From Rallus limicola (lineage: Eukaryota > Chordata > Aves > Gruiformes > Rallidae), in assembly GCA_022605955.1 (NCBI GenBank), contig JAKCOZ010000015.1:8251287-8315286 (forward strand): a stretch of 64,000 nt of DNA, given 5' to 3'. This document shows, piece by piece, positions 25,001-36,454 of the stretch (the first letter of the stretch is position 1; every line of letters starts with the position of its first letter). The translations under genes and the position numbers were made by a program. Under the pieces are notes generated by a model, which was given only the letters and a program-made list of their open reading frames with translations, was not told the DNA's origin and made no database searches.

Positions 25001-27351
25001 AAAGCTATACTAACGCAGAAAAATTGGCAAAAAGGTTCGTAGCAAGTTACGAGAACATAAAAATAATAATCAAAAAAGGAGCTGTTCTTTATCCTGCTAC
25101 TCAGCACATTTTCTGCTTGTCCTTCCCAGTGTTGGCCCCAGCAGTGGACCTTAATAGAAAGCATTTTGGTGATGCTGTTTTCCTGGACTGAATCTGGTAT
25201 TATTTTAAAAAGTGATTTCTTCTTTCATCCTTCAGGTATCCTCACATGGATGCCACAAGCAATGCTCCTATCTCAAGTACTGCTTTGCAGTACAATCTTG
25301 CTTTTTCTCTGGCCTTTCTTCGTCAGCATGCTGAAGCTGACAGTCCTCCCATCTCTGAGCTGGAAGAGAATATCAAATGAAATGTATTCCCATTTCAGTC
25401 CTGTGAGTTAGTCATAGCTGCTCGTGTGTACTTCTGGATATGTTTTTAGTTATCTCATTGACTCAATAGCTCTGGCAATCAGCCTTGCAGTGTCTTACCC
25501 TTTGACATAAAGGTCCAACTTTTAGAAAGTTAGTCCAGGACCCCCTTGTGCAGTGCTCTTTCCAAAATGCAGCTTGGACACAAGAGTGGGATTTCAGTGT
25601 GTGACATAAGCACAGCTGGGCAAAGCTCTGAGCAGTATTTAGTTATCTATAAATGTGGCTCTTCAGGGCCTTCTCCTTACCACTTCATGCTTTTTTTTCT
25701 GAGGTGGGCAGTCTTCGTTGCTTGGTCTGGACCCAGTAATCCTGGTTTGTGCTTATTCAAATTGGTGAATAACACTCAACACAAGAATGCACTGCACAGA
25801 ATAAGCAGGCACTGCAATAAGACGTGAAGCAGGACATGATTCTCTGCAGTACCATGAGTGCTCAGCTAGCAAGGCAAGTTCACTTCATTAAAGCCTCTCT
25901 CTACACTTTTACACTGCAGCAGTTAATGCTGTGTCCTGCTTGACTTCCCATTGACTACACAGAAGCTGTTACAGGCTCAGGCAAGTTGTAGTTGGCTTTC
26001 ATATAAGGAGTTTAGATCATGGTGGATGTCTAAAACCATGTCACATCAAAGCCCTACCTCAACCTTTTGCTTTGGCACAAAAGCAATTTGGGTTTATCAT
26101 AGGGTTTTCTTCCCATGGTGGGTTAATGTCCTGTAGATATTGCAGAGAATGAAGGGTTGGTTCTGTGACATGTATACCTAAGTTTCCTGGACTAGACTCC
26201 AAAAGCACCTAAGTCATTTAGCTGCTTCTGGAAGTTTTTTCTGGAAAGAGAGAGTTATCTCACAACAGCATCACTTGGATGCCTAGCCAGTTGCTGGTTT
26301 CTGCTCCTGCTGAAATAGTTGGAATTACCAATGAATGAGTGGAAATGTGGAAGGCCTGTGCATTGCTGTGTTGCAAAGGCATGGGGTCAAGACCAGTCTT
26401 TTGCATGAAACCTCAGAATCTTTATTTTCCTCCACTGACAAAACAACAAATAAACAAGCCTGGAACAAACTCAAGCTTTCTGGCAAACTATTTCCCAAAA
26501 GCTGCAGTTGGATAAGGAAGAGGTAAGAAACACGAGGAATTTTTAGCACTTTAGATTTGGTACATTTTCTGTGTGTTTGATTCCATGTTTGAGCTTACAG
26601 ACATGCTTGAAATCTCAGCATAAAACTGCATGAGATTTGTCACCAGTTAGTATTTAACAGAACAATTGGAAATTGTTTTCCACATTAAGGAATCCTGATG
26701 CCCTTCAAGGGCAAGTGTTTTATCTCTGTACCAACCTCAAACTTTCAAGGCTTTCTTACATACCTTTGTTTTAGTACAATAATGCAATCCAGTGTTTGTT
26801 GGCCCTGACCTGGTTAATCAGGGTATAGAAGCATGTGCAAGCATCAAAATGGTTTTTTATCTTTGGGTATCAAGGACGGGTATCTGACTAATCCCAAGGT
26901 AAAGCTGGAACCTGTTAGAGTACTAGCTAGGCTACTTTGCCCGGGAAAACAGGCTCTCTCTTACAGAACAGACAAGGAAAAATGATACCAGTGATTACAC
27001 ATTTCCTCAAAAACATCACATTCTGCTATGGGTTTGTTTAGGTTACAACAAAGTTCAGCAGAGGATCCTGTTAATATTTTGGTTGGGACAGACCAAGGCT
27101 GTCTATACAAATTACATAGTATATAAGATAGTTGCAAATTCTGCTGAAAGAATTTTTAAGAGTAAAAAAGAAAAATACTGGCCAAGCGGTTGGGGAGATA
27201 GAAATCAAAGAAACAAGACAGACTTGGGCAAGCCATTCTGCATGCCTTCATGTATGAAAATTCACCTGGGGTATCCACCGATACTGATCTGTTCAATATC
27301 AGTCCTATAATTATCCCTTCTAAGGCTTTTCTTCCACTAAAGGCAGCTTCA
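22043..27351. other. Unique DNA, no gene seen
   Basis: About 5.3 kb without recognisable repeats or genes. Frames of up to 93 codons (25,546-25,827, + strand) have no recognisable domain. A pyrimidine-rich stretch ending in TTCTATTGCAG at 24,822 resembles a splice acceptor, but I could not pair it with a convincing donor and coding frame. Confidence 0.45.
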
Positions 27352-27466
27352 GCAAATGTAAGAACTTGGCTTTGCAAGTAGTTTGCAGGAACTTGACATT
27401 GCAAATGTAAGAACTCCCCTCTGCTGGAGGTGAGAGTTTTTATATTGAACAGTTTTTATATTGAAC
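27352..27466 (+). repeat. Cluster of small local duplications
   Basis: GCAAATGTAAGAACT occurs perfectly at 27,352-27,366 and 27,401-27,415. A perfect tandem of the 16-mer AGTTTTTATATTGAAC follows at 27,435-27,450 and 27,451-27,466. Two independent exact duplications within 115 bp suggest local template-switching or slippage. The tandem pair is identical and so probably recent. Confidence 0.85.
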
Positions 27467-27779
27467 AGCATGTCAGCGTACTTCATCACAACTTTGGGAA
27501 GAGTGTTATTTGGGAGCATGTAGCACAAATAGTAAAAGGAATACTTTATGTGTGGTAATACAAGGCAATAACATAAGGCAGAAAATAATGTGCAGCATTA
27601 TTACTTGGACGTAAGCACCCTCTATTAAAAACAACAGTGATAGAAAGAACATTGCCTCTTAGAACTCCATGGTTTTCTTTACAGGATCTGTGTTTCTGTT
27701 TTAAATAAGTGAATGCTCTCCATTACCTACTGAAGGCTGTGTCTTAAAGCTAAGTAACCCACTGCTTCTGCTTGGAATT
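27467..27779. other. Unique DNA, no gene seen
   Basis: Nothing recognised beyond unique AT-rich sequence. Confidence 0.4.
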
Positions 27780-28120
27780 AGCCAAATCTGTTCATAACAG
27801 ATTACCATCAATAGCTTTTATAGAGGTGATTATCAATTCCAATTGTCTGCCAAGTGACATTAGGTTTAATGTTTCCATCCGCCTAGTCATTAAGGACATG
27901 TCAAACTCAAAGTAACTGGTAATTTCTGCAATTAAGGCCACCATTATTGTTTCCTTTACTTAAACAAGGAGTCCAAATTACATGGTTAAATATAACCACC
28001 AGTTGTTCCAGACACACTTATGATCTGTGCTGCAGAACAGTGTTAATCCTATGAGAATACACAATTAATAAGATAACTGTAGATTAAGTTTGCCACTGTG
28101 AGCTTGAGCTCAAACCCTAA
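27780..28120. promoter_or_regulatory. CNE-like non-coding block
   Basis: AT-rich unique sequence dense in homeodomain-type ATTA/TAAT words, CAATTAAGGCC and an ATTGTTTCCTTTACTTAAAC segment, with a TTGAGCTCAA palindrome at 28,104-28,113. It has no repeats and no coding frame. The composition is typical of conserved developmental enhancers, but this is a judgement by eye. Confidence 0.3.
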
Positions 28121-31100
28121 AAGATCACATCCTCTCTAAGGTTTCTAACTTGAGGAAAATCCCAGGCTGCAGTTGAAAGAATGGCCTAGAATGTTAAAGG
28201 CAGACAAGTAAAAGTTCAAAACAGTTACTTAAAGTTTTGTGTTTGTGCAAGGATAGAGAAATAGGTTAAAATAGTTACATACAACCATACCAACACCTTT
28301 TTTTCTAGCTGTTGATACTAGGAAGTCAATTTATTATTTGAAAAAATGAAAAGGGATTCAGCAGTTCCTCTGTCACATAGCAGTGAGCAAGGATTGGTGG
28401 TAACAGGGTAAATGCTGTCCCATTTACCACTGGCTACCATTAATTGGGATGAATATTAGTATTTGCAGTTGATGATTTACCTCAGAGACTGATAACTGTT
28501 TAATAGATCCTAAAAGAAGTTTCCATCTTGTTTTCACATCACCAAGCATGGAAGTCTGATTCAATAAACAATTACGTGGTACTAGGAGCCAAATGTTAGC
28601 AATGCAAAGCCACAGAGACTCCCAAAGTAGAACTAGTAAATTGTTTCTGCTTAACAGTGGTGCCCTTTTTATAAAAGGACCAGGGAGGAAGGTGGTATCA
28701 CTCCCTCACTGCAGCCTTTTCTGCTTGTTGGTTTAAGCCCAGCTGTAATGTTATTTAAATGTTGGTTTCTGGATTTGATTGAATGTGCCTTTATTGAGAG
28801 AAGCAACTCTCCTATATGAATGTGACACAGTTTTTGGTTTGGTTGTGTGTTTTTTTTTCTGAGGGAAAACAAACCTATTCAAGTCACTTAAAGAAATGTG
28901 TAAAAGCTGCAGTGAATTTAATTGGAGTGTATGTTTAATCACCTTTAAGGCACTTAAGGGATTTTGTTGATTTATATATTTATTAACAGGGGTTCTTTTA
29001 GATCCTGCTCCATGAACGTACAACCCCTTCAAATTAAGAGTAATATTTTGGGTTTATTCTCCTCTCTTTTAACCAAATCTAGTAATTCCAGGAATGGGCC
29101 ATACAGCATATATAAACTGCTGAAGTTTCCATACCAGGCAGAGCTAGAATACCACTGGGTGGGTAAAAGTGGGACGCTAAAGCAAAGCCATTTGGGGATG
29201 AGTGGTTTATTCTTGTTAGCCCTGGCCAATTTCCCTATGCATCCCTTCCCTCCTGAAGCACCCCATTCTCCAGGATAATTTCTTGTACCTCCTTCCTTGC
29301 TATGTTACAGTGTTACAAATTTAGGGAAGGCTATCTTTGACTGAGTATACAGTTTTTTTAAGAACATAGATGATGTTTTCAGGTTAATCTAGTTAATGTT
29401 ATTTCACTTGGGTACACAGACTTTAGCTTCCCATTCATAAAGAAAAAGACTAAAACTCTATTACATTCAGAATTTTGAAAATGCGTATTTGTGTCCCTGC
29501 ACCATGGCTGTCCAAACCATGTATGTTTCAAAGTAGGTCAAGGACTTTTTCCAACCTTAGATCTTAAGGTTGCTCTGAAGCAAATGAGTAAGCATGCATA
29601 CAGACATCAACTCATACCCCTACATCATGCATACACATGGATTTCATGGGCTCAAAGGCATCCTGCAAATGTACAACATCTCTAGGTTTAATCAAATCTC
29701 GTTATTTTATCCTTTAATTTTATTTTACCAGTAACCTTCCCTGGTCCCCCATATCCATCAGTGTTCATTGACCTCACTAGGGCAGCATTTGTGCCCTGTT
29801 TGAGGTGCATGGTGTAAAGCTGCTGCCACAGAGAATTTCTTCAGTGAATTCTGCAGGAATTGGGAAAACTGTCTTCATATAGAACAGGGATGAATTGCAG
29901 TCCTCGGCTTTGTCAAATACCCCTGTTTAGAGCCAAGAGCTTGTCTGGTGCAGTCAGATGAGGTACCAGTCCCTGTGAGAGGGAGCCCCAGGTCCAGGAG
30001 TGCCTCCACCAGGGTGAACTGAGCTTTGCCAAGGGACTAGCTAGGAGATGCTCCCCTCCCTCCCACCACATGCCTAATTTTTCCCCGAAAGCGCTGTCAC
30101 ATCTCTTAATCTCAAGGATAAATACTGATAAAGCTGCTGTGTCAAGTAGAGCTATGTAAGTGAGGGAGAGCTGGAAGGGGCCACCGGAGAACCATCCAGG
30201 CCCCTGACAAACCCCAGGCATGGCAGCCCACTCAGGCACTTGTTACAAGCACATAAACACTTGCTGTTTCAAGATATGGGAGAAGGGCAGCAGCTGAAAA
30301 CAAGTTAAATCAGAGGGTCTGTGTGACTCTGCTATTTATCAACTCCTAATTAACTGTTAATTTGCTGGTCTTTAGGTTCAAGCACAGCCCTAATTCATCA
30401 CAGGCAACAATGACAGTGTCAGGGCTGGGGGAAGGTGCTCCACACAGCACTTCAGCACTCTTCTCATTAACAAAAAAACATGATGTAAAGCAATTCATAC
30501 TGCTGTCCACAGCAGAGATAAGGCTGGGTGTAAAATGCAGAGCTATTTGGAGTCAGAGGAACAGGGTTGACAGGTGGGCAAGATGGCTGCTGCTGGTGGT
30601 ATCCATGGCCTCTGCTCTGCCTGCCCTTGCAGAAGTGCAGAAGAGCAGGCTGGGAGGTCTACAAACTTTAAACTGCTGGGTTTGGTTGGACCAGGAATTA
30701 GGAACTAAAGCAGTCCATAAGAGTTGATGTAAAATAGCATAGGTATATGCCTGCCATCTTATCACATCATCTTTGACATATTTTCTCTCCAAAACTATCT
30801 CTCAAAAAAACCCCAACAAACAAGACTGCACATTTTTTTTCCAGAGGTGTTTCTCCTGGGTTTAATATAATCTCATTGTAGGGCTTTCTCCACTGAAACC
30901 TTCCTAAAAGAACTATGAACTTCATTTGGGAGATGGGTTCAAGACTGCCTGGACTGGGCTCACAGCCCCCAGTCCTACTGGTATTATTTAGCAAGCATGA
31001 AGTTAAGAACATGCCTAAACACGAGGCTGTAAATGCTGGCGGTAGGAAGCAGGGTTTATGTTGTATCTGAAACATTTCTGTCACTCTGTAAACAGCTTTT

Positions 31101-32127
31101 AATAGCAATACATGTTTGCTTTTGGTTATCATGCCATGTACTCCCTGTTTCTCCTCACTGCTGTGGTCTGTGCTGCCATCCCCACAAACCTGCCAGCACA
31201 CACACCACTGAAATTATCATTTTCACTCTTGTTATCAAAATATTTTAAAAGGAGCAGCAGCAGAAGGAAAATATTTTACCCAGAGAAGCTGAGATGAGGA
31301 AGACTTTTAACATAGAGGCCTTGCAGAGAGCTCATGACATTTACACACTTTGTGCCACTTCATATCCCCTTGTTATAACACCTAGTTAAGTTTTTCCCTT
31401 TATGGTCTTTCAGGCATAGAGCACCTTATTAATGTCAGGCCTCCAGCTCTCCCCAGCCAGGCTTGGCTGCTGCCTGCTTAAATGAGCCCTGCCTTTCAGA
31501 GGATAATGACTGGGGGGGTGACTTGAATTCAAGTTAAGCGCCAAGTTACACTAGTACAGAGTGCTTTTCGTGCTCAGATAACAGAAATCGCTTTATTGTT
31601 TACACTGAAATTTGGCAGGATGCTCAAGCATTTATTACAGTCTTGGGAGCTGGGGTGTTGCTTGGCAAAACTGGCTGCTTTATTAACACTTGAAAATTGC
31701 CTACTGCACAACAGTAGCTTTTCACTAGGATTTCAATAAACTCATCTGCATTGAGAGGTGACCTGCAAATCCAACACCTCCCTTTTCTCTCCTCTGACTC
31801 TTGGATTTGTGAAAAATGGCTCCAACTCCAAATAGTGTGGATTATGATCAAATTTGCAGTTGGACTGGTTGAGACCAAATACAAATGACTGGATTAAAAA
31901 GGATGTCACCTCTGGATCAAGAGACTCAAAAGCGACATGTCTTGTTTCATATAGGACAGATGAGGCTAATTCAGAAGGAAGGAATGATTCAATTATATGT
32001 AATAATACTGAATAGATGTAGCTTAAGAGACAATTGATTATTGTGTTTTGTTTATTGAGTCAGGAGTTTTGGTTGAAAAATGCAAACAGATGAATTTAAG
32101 ATGATTTTGTGATGTACTGAATCACTT
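28121..32127. other. Unique DNA, no gene seen
   Basis: About 4 kb. The largest frames (144 codons on the - strand at 30,767-31,201; 121 codons on the + strand at 30,362-30,727) lack recognisable domains. The segment at about 29,540-29,570 has a weak resemblance to a CR1 end that I do not call. Confidence 0.45.
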
Positions 32128-32239
32128 GGAATTATCCTGGATGTATTTAAAAAAGGATACTTAGGGATATGGACAAGCATAGGACAGGAACGGTTCGACT
32201 TGATCTTAAAGGTCTTTTCCAATCTTGTGATTCTGTGAT
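32128..32239 (+). mobile_element. CR1 LINE, 3' end, forward orientation
   Basis: The end matches CR1 tails with the GGTTCGACTTGATCTTAAAG block, then GTCTTTTCCAATCTTGTGAT and TCTGTGAT. Upstream, a TTTAAAAAAGGATACTTAGG block fits the same subfamily layout. It is truncated to about 110 bp and differs from the copies at 18.9 and 21.8 kb, so at least three CR1 subfamilies contributed to the window. Confidence 0.8.
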
Positions 32240-33979
32240 CCACCTCATCTTTTTTACTATAGTTTTTTTCTTCTGGAGGATGGATGAATTGTATGGAAGG
32301 AGCCCAGAGGTGCTCAAGATTTACAGCTTGTTATTGATTGTGTGCTGGGCTAATTAGCATGACAAAAATCTAACCATTAAATGTATCAGTTTCTCTAGAC
32401 TTCTGTTGAATTTTCTCACATCCTGGTTTTTTTCTAGATCAGGGTCATTTGCTAGGCCTAGTAATTTGCATTCACTTTGCAACCAAGAATGCAGAACACC
32501 TTTCATAAATGAAGCTACATTCAGGAACCAGAGGCAGGTCTGAATGCTGCAAAACACTGCAAAACGTGATACTTCAGCATTTTTCTGCAATACTCCACAG
32601 CATCCAGATTGTACTGATGAACTGTCCTGTGTGCTGTGAAAGATGAGGTGGCACTGGCAGAGCGTTGAGCTCTTGTCACTGCATTGTGCACACAAACTGA
32701 GGGATAATAGATGGGCAAGGGCTGTAGGACCATGACTGATAGAGAAAAACCCTGTCTTTTTGGGTATTGTTTCCATATGCTGGTGTTGGTGAGCTCAGCC
32801 ACAAGTTACTGAACACAAAACTAAACCGAGCTAAGATGGACAAATTTAGCAAGAAAAATTAGGAGGGCTGTGTTGGCTGATTTTTGTGATAGTCTGTGAG
32901 ATACTTCCACTCAAGCCTTGTCTTCAAATCTGCCCCACTTCCCACACAGGGAGTTCACATTTTCAACACACAGCTCATTGGTTTAAGAAAAGTATGTGGG
33001 TGTTTTGTACTCTGGAGAAAATGATGAACGGCTTTGCACCTTCACAGGAAGGAAATGTATTGCCTTTGTGGGACCACAGTCCTGCAGTGAATTGCCAATG
33101 AGCTGTGAAGGTGAATACTTGTCCCTCGAGCCTTCAGACAGCATGCAGGCAGCTGTTTGCCAGTTCTGGGTGCTGCCATGTTTTACACATGTGGTGAGTG
33201 AGGGTCAGCATTTTGGGACCAAAATAAACATATGTATTCACCTAATAGTGACTTCTCCCTCTTATACCCCACCCCTCTTTCTTGCTAGTAAAATACATGT
33301 GATCTATAGTTTCTTAACCCCAGGAAAACTGGATATATCTGCATAAAATAAACACCCTTACAATTTCTCTTCTGCATTCTAAAATACCCTTTATTCTAAC
33401 TTCAAAAAAAAGTTTTTTTAAAAGATACATTTGTTTCATCTAAGTAGGCACCATTCTTGTGATCCTTCTGTGTATTTGGGCATCTGGAGGCCAGGCTCAA
33501 GCCAGCACGGGCAGCAGAGAATTTCCTGGTAAACATGAAATTTTTTTGGATGTTTTATTTGGTTTCAGTCCATCACAGGAGACAGCAGTATAAGGTATAA
33601 TAGCGACTGGTGGTGGCGGGAAGGATACCTAGACCCCAGACAACATATCCCATTCTTTGCTGGTTCCTGTGCGAGCAACACTTGCAGTCCCTATGGCACA
33701 TCTCCCTTGCTGGTGGCCTTGGGAAGAGCAGCAAGGTTTTCTTGTGCTTATAAGCCTATACAATGTTCCTATAGAGTTTACTGTAAGACCACTCACTGCA
33801 AAGGCAGCTGCAGTATTGGAGAGGTGAGACATAGACTGACATCTGGTTTGTCTTTTTTTCTTCCTCTAGAACTGGTGTGAGAAGGATTGGTTCAGTTCAT
33901 ATTTTTACTTTATTATGGCTATGATTGGTTTTAGAAGTGATTGTTTCTAAGTTTAAAGTAGAGACACTTTTGCTTGCAG
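32240..33979. other. Unique DNA, no gene seen
   Basis: Contains a 10-bp near-perfect tandem (CTGCAAAACA then CTGCAAAACG, 32,547-32,566) and a splice-acceptor-like pyrimidine tract ending in TTCCTCTAG at 33,869 with no paired coding frame. The 140-codon - strand frame at 32,354-32,776 has no recognisable domain. Confidence 0.4.
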
Positions 33980-34130
33980 CCACGAGTGCATCAATTATTA
34001 CTCATTAATTATCTTAACTTTGCCAATGTGGCATTATTTCATAGCCATTACTTACGCTTTCTGAATAATCTTTAGTTAAGATTTAGGATGACAACTGCTC
34101 TTTAGTAATGGGATATACTAAAAAAAAAGT
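33980..34130. promoter_or_regulatory. CNE-like, homeodomain-motif-rich segment
   Basis: Dense in ATTA/TAAT (AATTATTACTCATTAATTAT), followed by the small inverted repeat TGCCAATGTGGCA. Unique and non-coding. A candidate enhancer fragment by texture only. Confidence 0.25.
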
Positions 34131-36422
34131 CTCTTTAAATGACTGTAAGAGCCCACAGTATTCCATTTTGAAAGGAAAAATAATCTATGTACTTTGTTTT
34201 CTTAGGTACTAGTGTCCTCTTTTCACAGCCTACTTCTCATTCATGTTCCAGACAGCAAATTGCCAGATGAATATAAAATGCAACTATGGCCATATAAGCC
34301 TCTAATTCATTTTGATGACAGCTTCCATCCCTGTAATGGGTGCAGCCCCCTTAATGCAGCTGTTGACAGCCAACCATTATGGGAAGTGTAGGAACAACAT
34401 GACTTCTGTATCTTCTCAAGTTCTATTAGATAAATCCTTCATTCTACATCTCCACTCACAGACGATGTATATGCAGATATCCTTCCATAAAATAAGTATT
34501 TGCATGAAGGCAAAAGAAGTTAATGAATTCCAAGTTAGTGAGATCCAAAGGAAATGTTATGGTGGTTTGTTTTTTTTTTCTATAAAGTAGTACCTCAACT
34601 GTGTGCATGCATCCTGAGGAATACTCAGTTCTGAAACAGGACATACAAGAAGTTGTTTTTCTTCCCCTCTGTTCCCCCAAGTCTTGTACCTCTGTGACTG
34701 ATGCTGAGGATGTGAAATTCAGACCTCAGATGGAAGAGCAAAATGTATTCTCTCAGTTGCCTTTATTTCAGGTGGAGTCTGCCCCAAAAAGGGATTCTGG
34801 GCTCAGCTCTTGCATAGGACTGTTTTACTCCCCTGCAGCATTTCAGATGATCCTGGTCATCCTGCATTGCACTCAAGAAAGAGGTACTCTGCTCTTCCCC
34901 TGCCCCTCAGGATTCAGCTCTCTGCCTGGCAAACCCCTAACCATCTCAGACACCCACCAATTACACAGATCATCATGTTCAGTGTCCACTGTACCTCAAC
35001 TGGGGTCTTTGGGTGTCACCATAGGGGTGACTCCAGCGTTACTGTTGCAGCTGGATCATGGTCTCATGTCAGAGTCCACATGCCAAGCTCTGTCCTGTGA
35101 CAGAGACCGGGGAAGAACTCTTCAGTCTCCACAACTGTTGTAGCTTCCTGGTTAAGCAGTAGAAACTCTCCTGCCTCCCATGACACTGTTCTGCCTGTGG
35201 AAAAGAAAATACTTTTTATGAGATTCCCCTGTGAGAGAAATTAAATGAGATTAGACAACTAACTGAATTAAATGGAAACTCTGTCACTTAAATTAACAAT
35301 ACCAAAAAAGATGCTTTAAAAGCGCTGAAAAGACTACATGTCCAACTGACCAATCACATCCTCCAATTTGCCCAACTATTTGACTGATACTTTGTTTTCT
35401 CTCTGCATCTCTAGATCTTCTTTAGAGTGACACTTAAATGCATCAGAATGATTTAGGGCCTACTTCATCACCACATTATCCCTTCTCTTTGACCAGAGCT
35501 GGAGCCTTCACTGCTAATTCATTCGTCTGCTGCAGGAGAGGAAGAGTCCCCTTAAGCTTCCTTATCTTTCCTTTCAAGTTGTCCTGAGACTAATCTAGAC
35601 TTCCCAAAGGCTCTCTTTGTAAATATGTACTCTATCGGGCTCTGTGATGTTCATGGGTTGTGAGCTGCTGAACACCGCAATTAGCCGACTCAATTAACAG
35701 GGGTTTGAAGATGTTCGGCATCTTTACAGGATTGATCACAAAGACTGGGAACAGAAAGGTGGCTTCTCTTAAATCACAAAATGCCTGTGTCCCTTAACTG
35801 TTGATAAATTCAGGCATTTTCATCCGTGTTTTGAACAGCAAGGGCTTCAGTCTTTGAGGCAGTAATTTATGATGTGAGGTATACTTCCATGACCTATGCT
35901 AGATTGCTCTTCTTCTCTCTTCCTTTTCATGCTTGATTTCTTTCAGTGTCAGGGTTAGAAGTCTTTGCTTGCTTTATCAAATTATATTATGTATTGCCTG
36001 GAGGTAAGAAAATTGATCTGATGTGATCAGTTTTGATCACCTGGAATATGAATCACTATGTTAGAGCATTGGAACCAGTCTGGTTTGTGTGCCCTTGACT
36101 TTGAAGAACTAAGGAGCAAATACTGGTACATGTGGAGCAGGGGCAGATACCACATTTATTTACCAGTTTTAGTGAGCAAGCATGGGAAACAAAATGAATG
36201 ATAACTGGGTCCTACTCAGTACTTCCCCGAGAACAGACCTGGTTTCCAGGCAGAATGGCACATCTGATGCTGCTGCCTGACTCATGCACCATCCAAAGCA
36301 GCTTGTGTAAAGGTAGTCAGGGAAACCTGGGCCAAATATATGCTTTGTGGATGTGCTCTGAGGGACCATTGTCAGGGGAGGAGGAACGACAGTAACATAG
36401 CTTTAGTAAATGCTTGTGAGCA
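34131..36422. other. Unique DNA with a long chance open frame
   Basis: Holds the longest non-repeat open frame in the window, 180 codons on the + strand at 34,601-35,143. It is serine- and leucine-rich with no signal peptide, membrane segment or domain I recognise. A 96-codon frame overlaps it in another frame. A length near 150-180 codons is expected once or so by chance in 64 kb of both strands, so it is not annotated as a gene. A small inverted repeat GTGATCA-GTTT-TGATCAC lies at 36,023-36,040. Confidence 0.4.
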
Positions 36423-36454
36423 TTTCATATAAACCCTGGAAGGTTTATATGAAA
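36423..36454. repeat. Perfect inverted repeat, 13-bp arms, 6-nt loop
   Basis: TTTCATATAAACC (36,423-36,435) and GGTTTATATGAAA (36,442-36,454) are exact complements separated by CTGGAA. The arms could form a hairpin in either strand or a cruciform. The stem does not extend beyond 13 bp, which is shorter than a typical microRNA precursor, and no transposon ends were recognised around it. A perfect short-loop repeat of this length is unlikely by chance in 64 kb. Confidence 0.9.

Noticed and set aside
29540..29570. Short resemblance to a CR1 tail (CTTTTTCCAACCTTAG)
   Set aside because: Only about 20 bases match and neither the upstream CR1 blocks nor the terminal microsatellite is present.
30767..31201. 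144-codon frame on the - strand
   Set aside because: No recognisable domain, ordinary intergenic composition, no splice or promoter context.
32354..32776. 140-codon frame on the - strand
   Set aside because: No recognisable domain and within the chance range.
33869..33920. Splice-acceptor-like site after a long pyrimidine run
   Set aside because: No paired donor with an open frame, and such acceptors are common by chance in T-rich DNA.
34601..35143. 180-codon open frame on the + strand
   Set aside because: No recognisable domain, signal peptide or repeat-free ortholog pattern. A length of about 150-180 codons is expected as the chance maximum for two strands of 64 kb at this composition.
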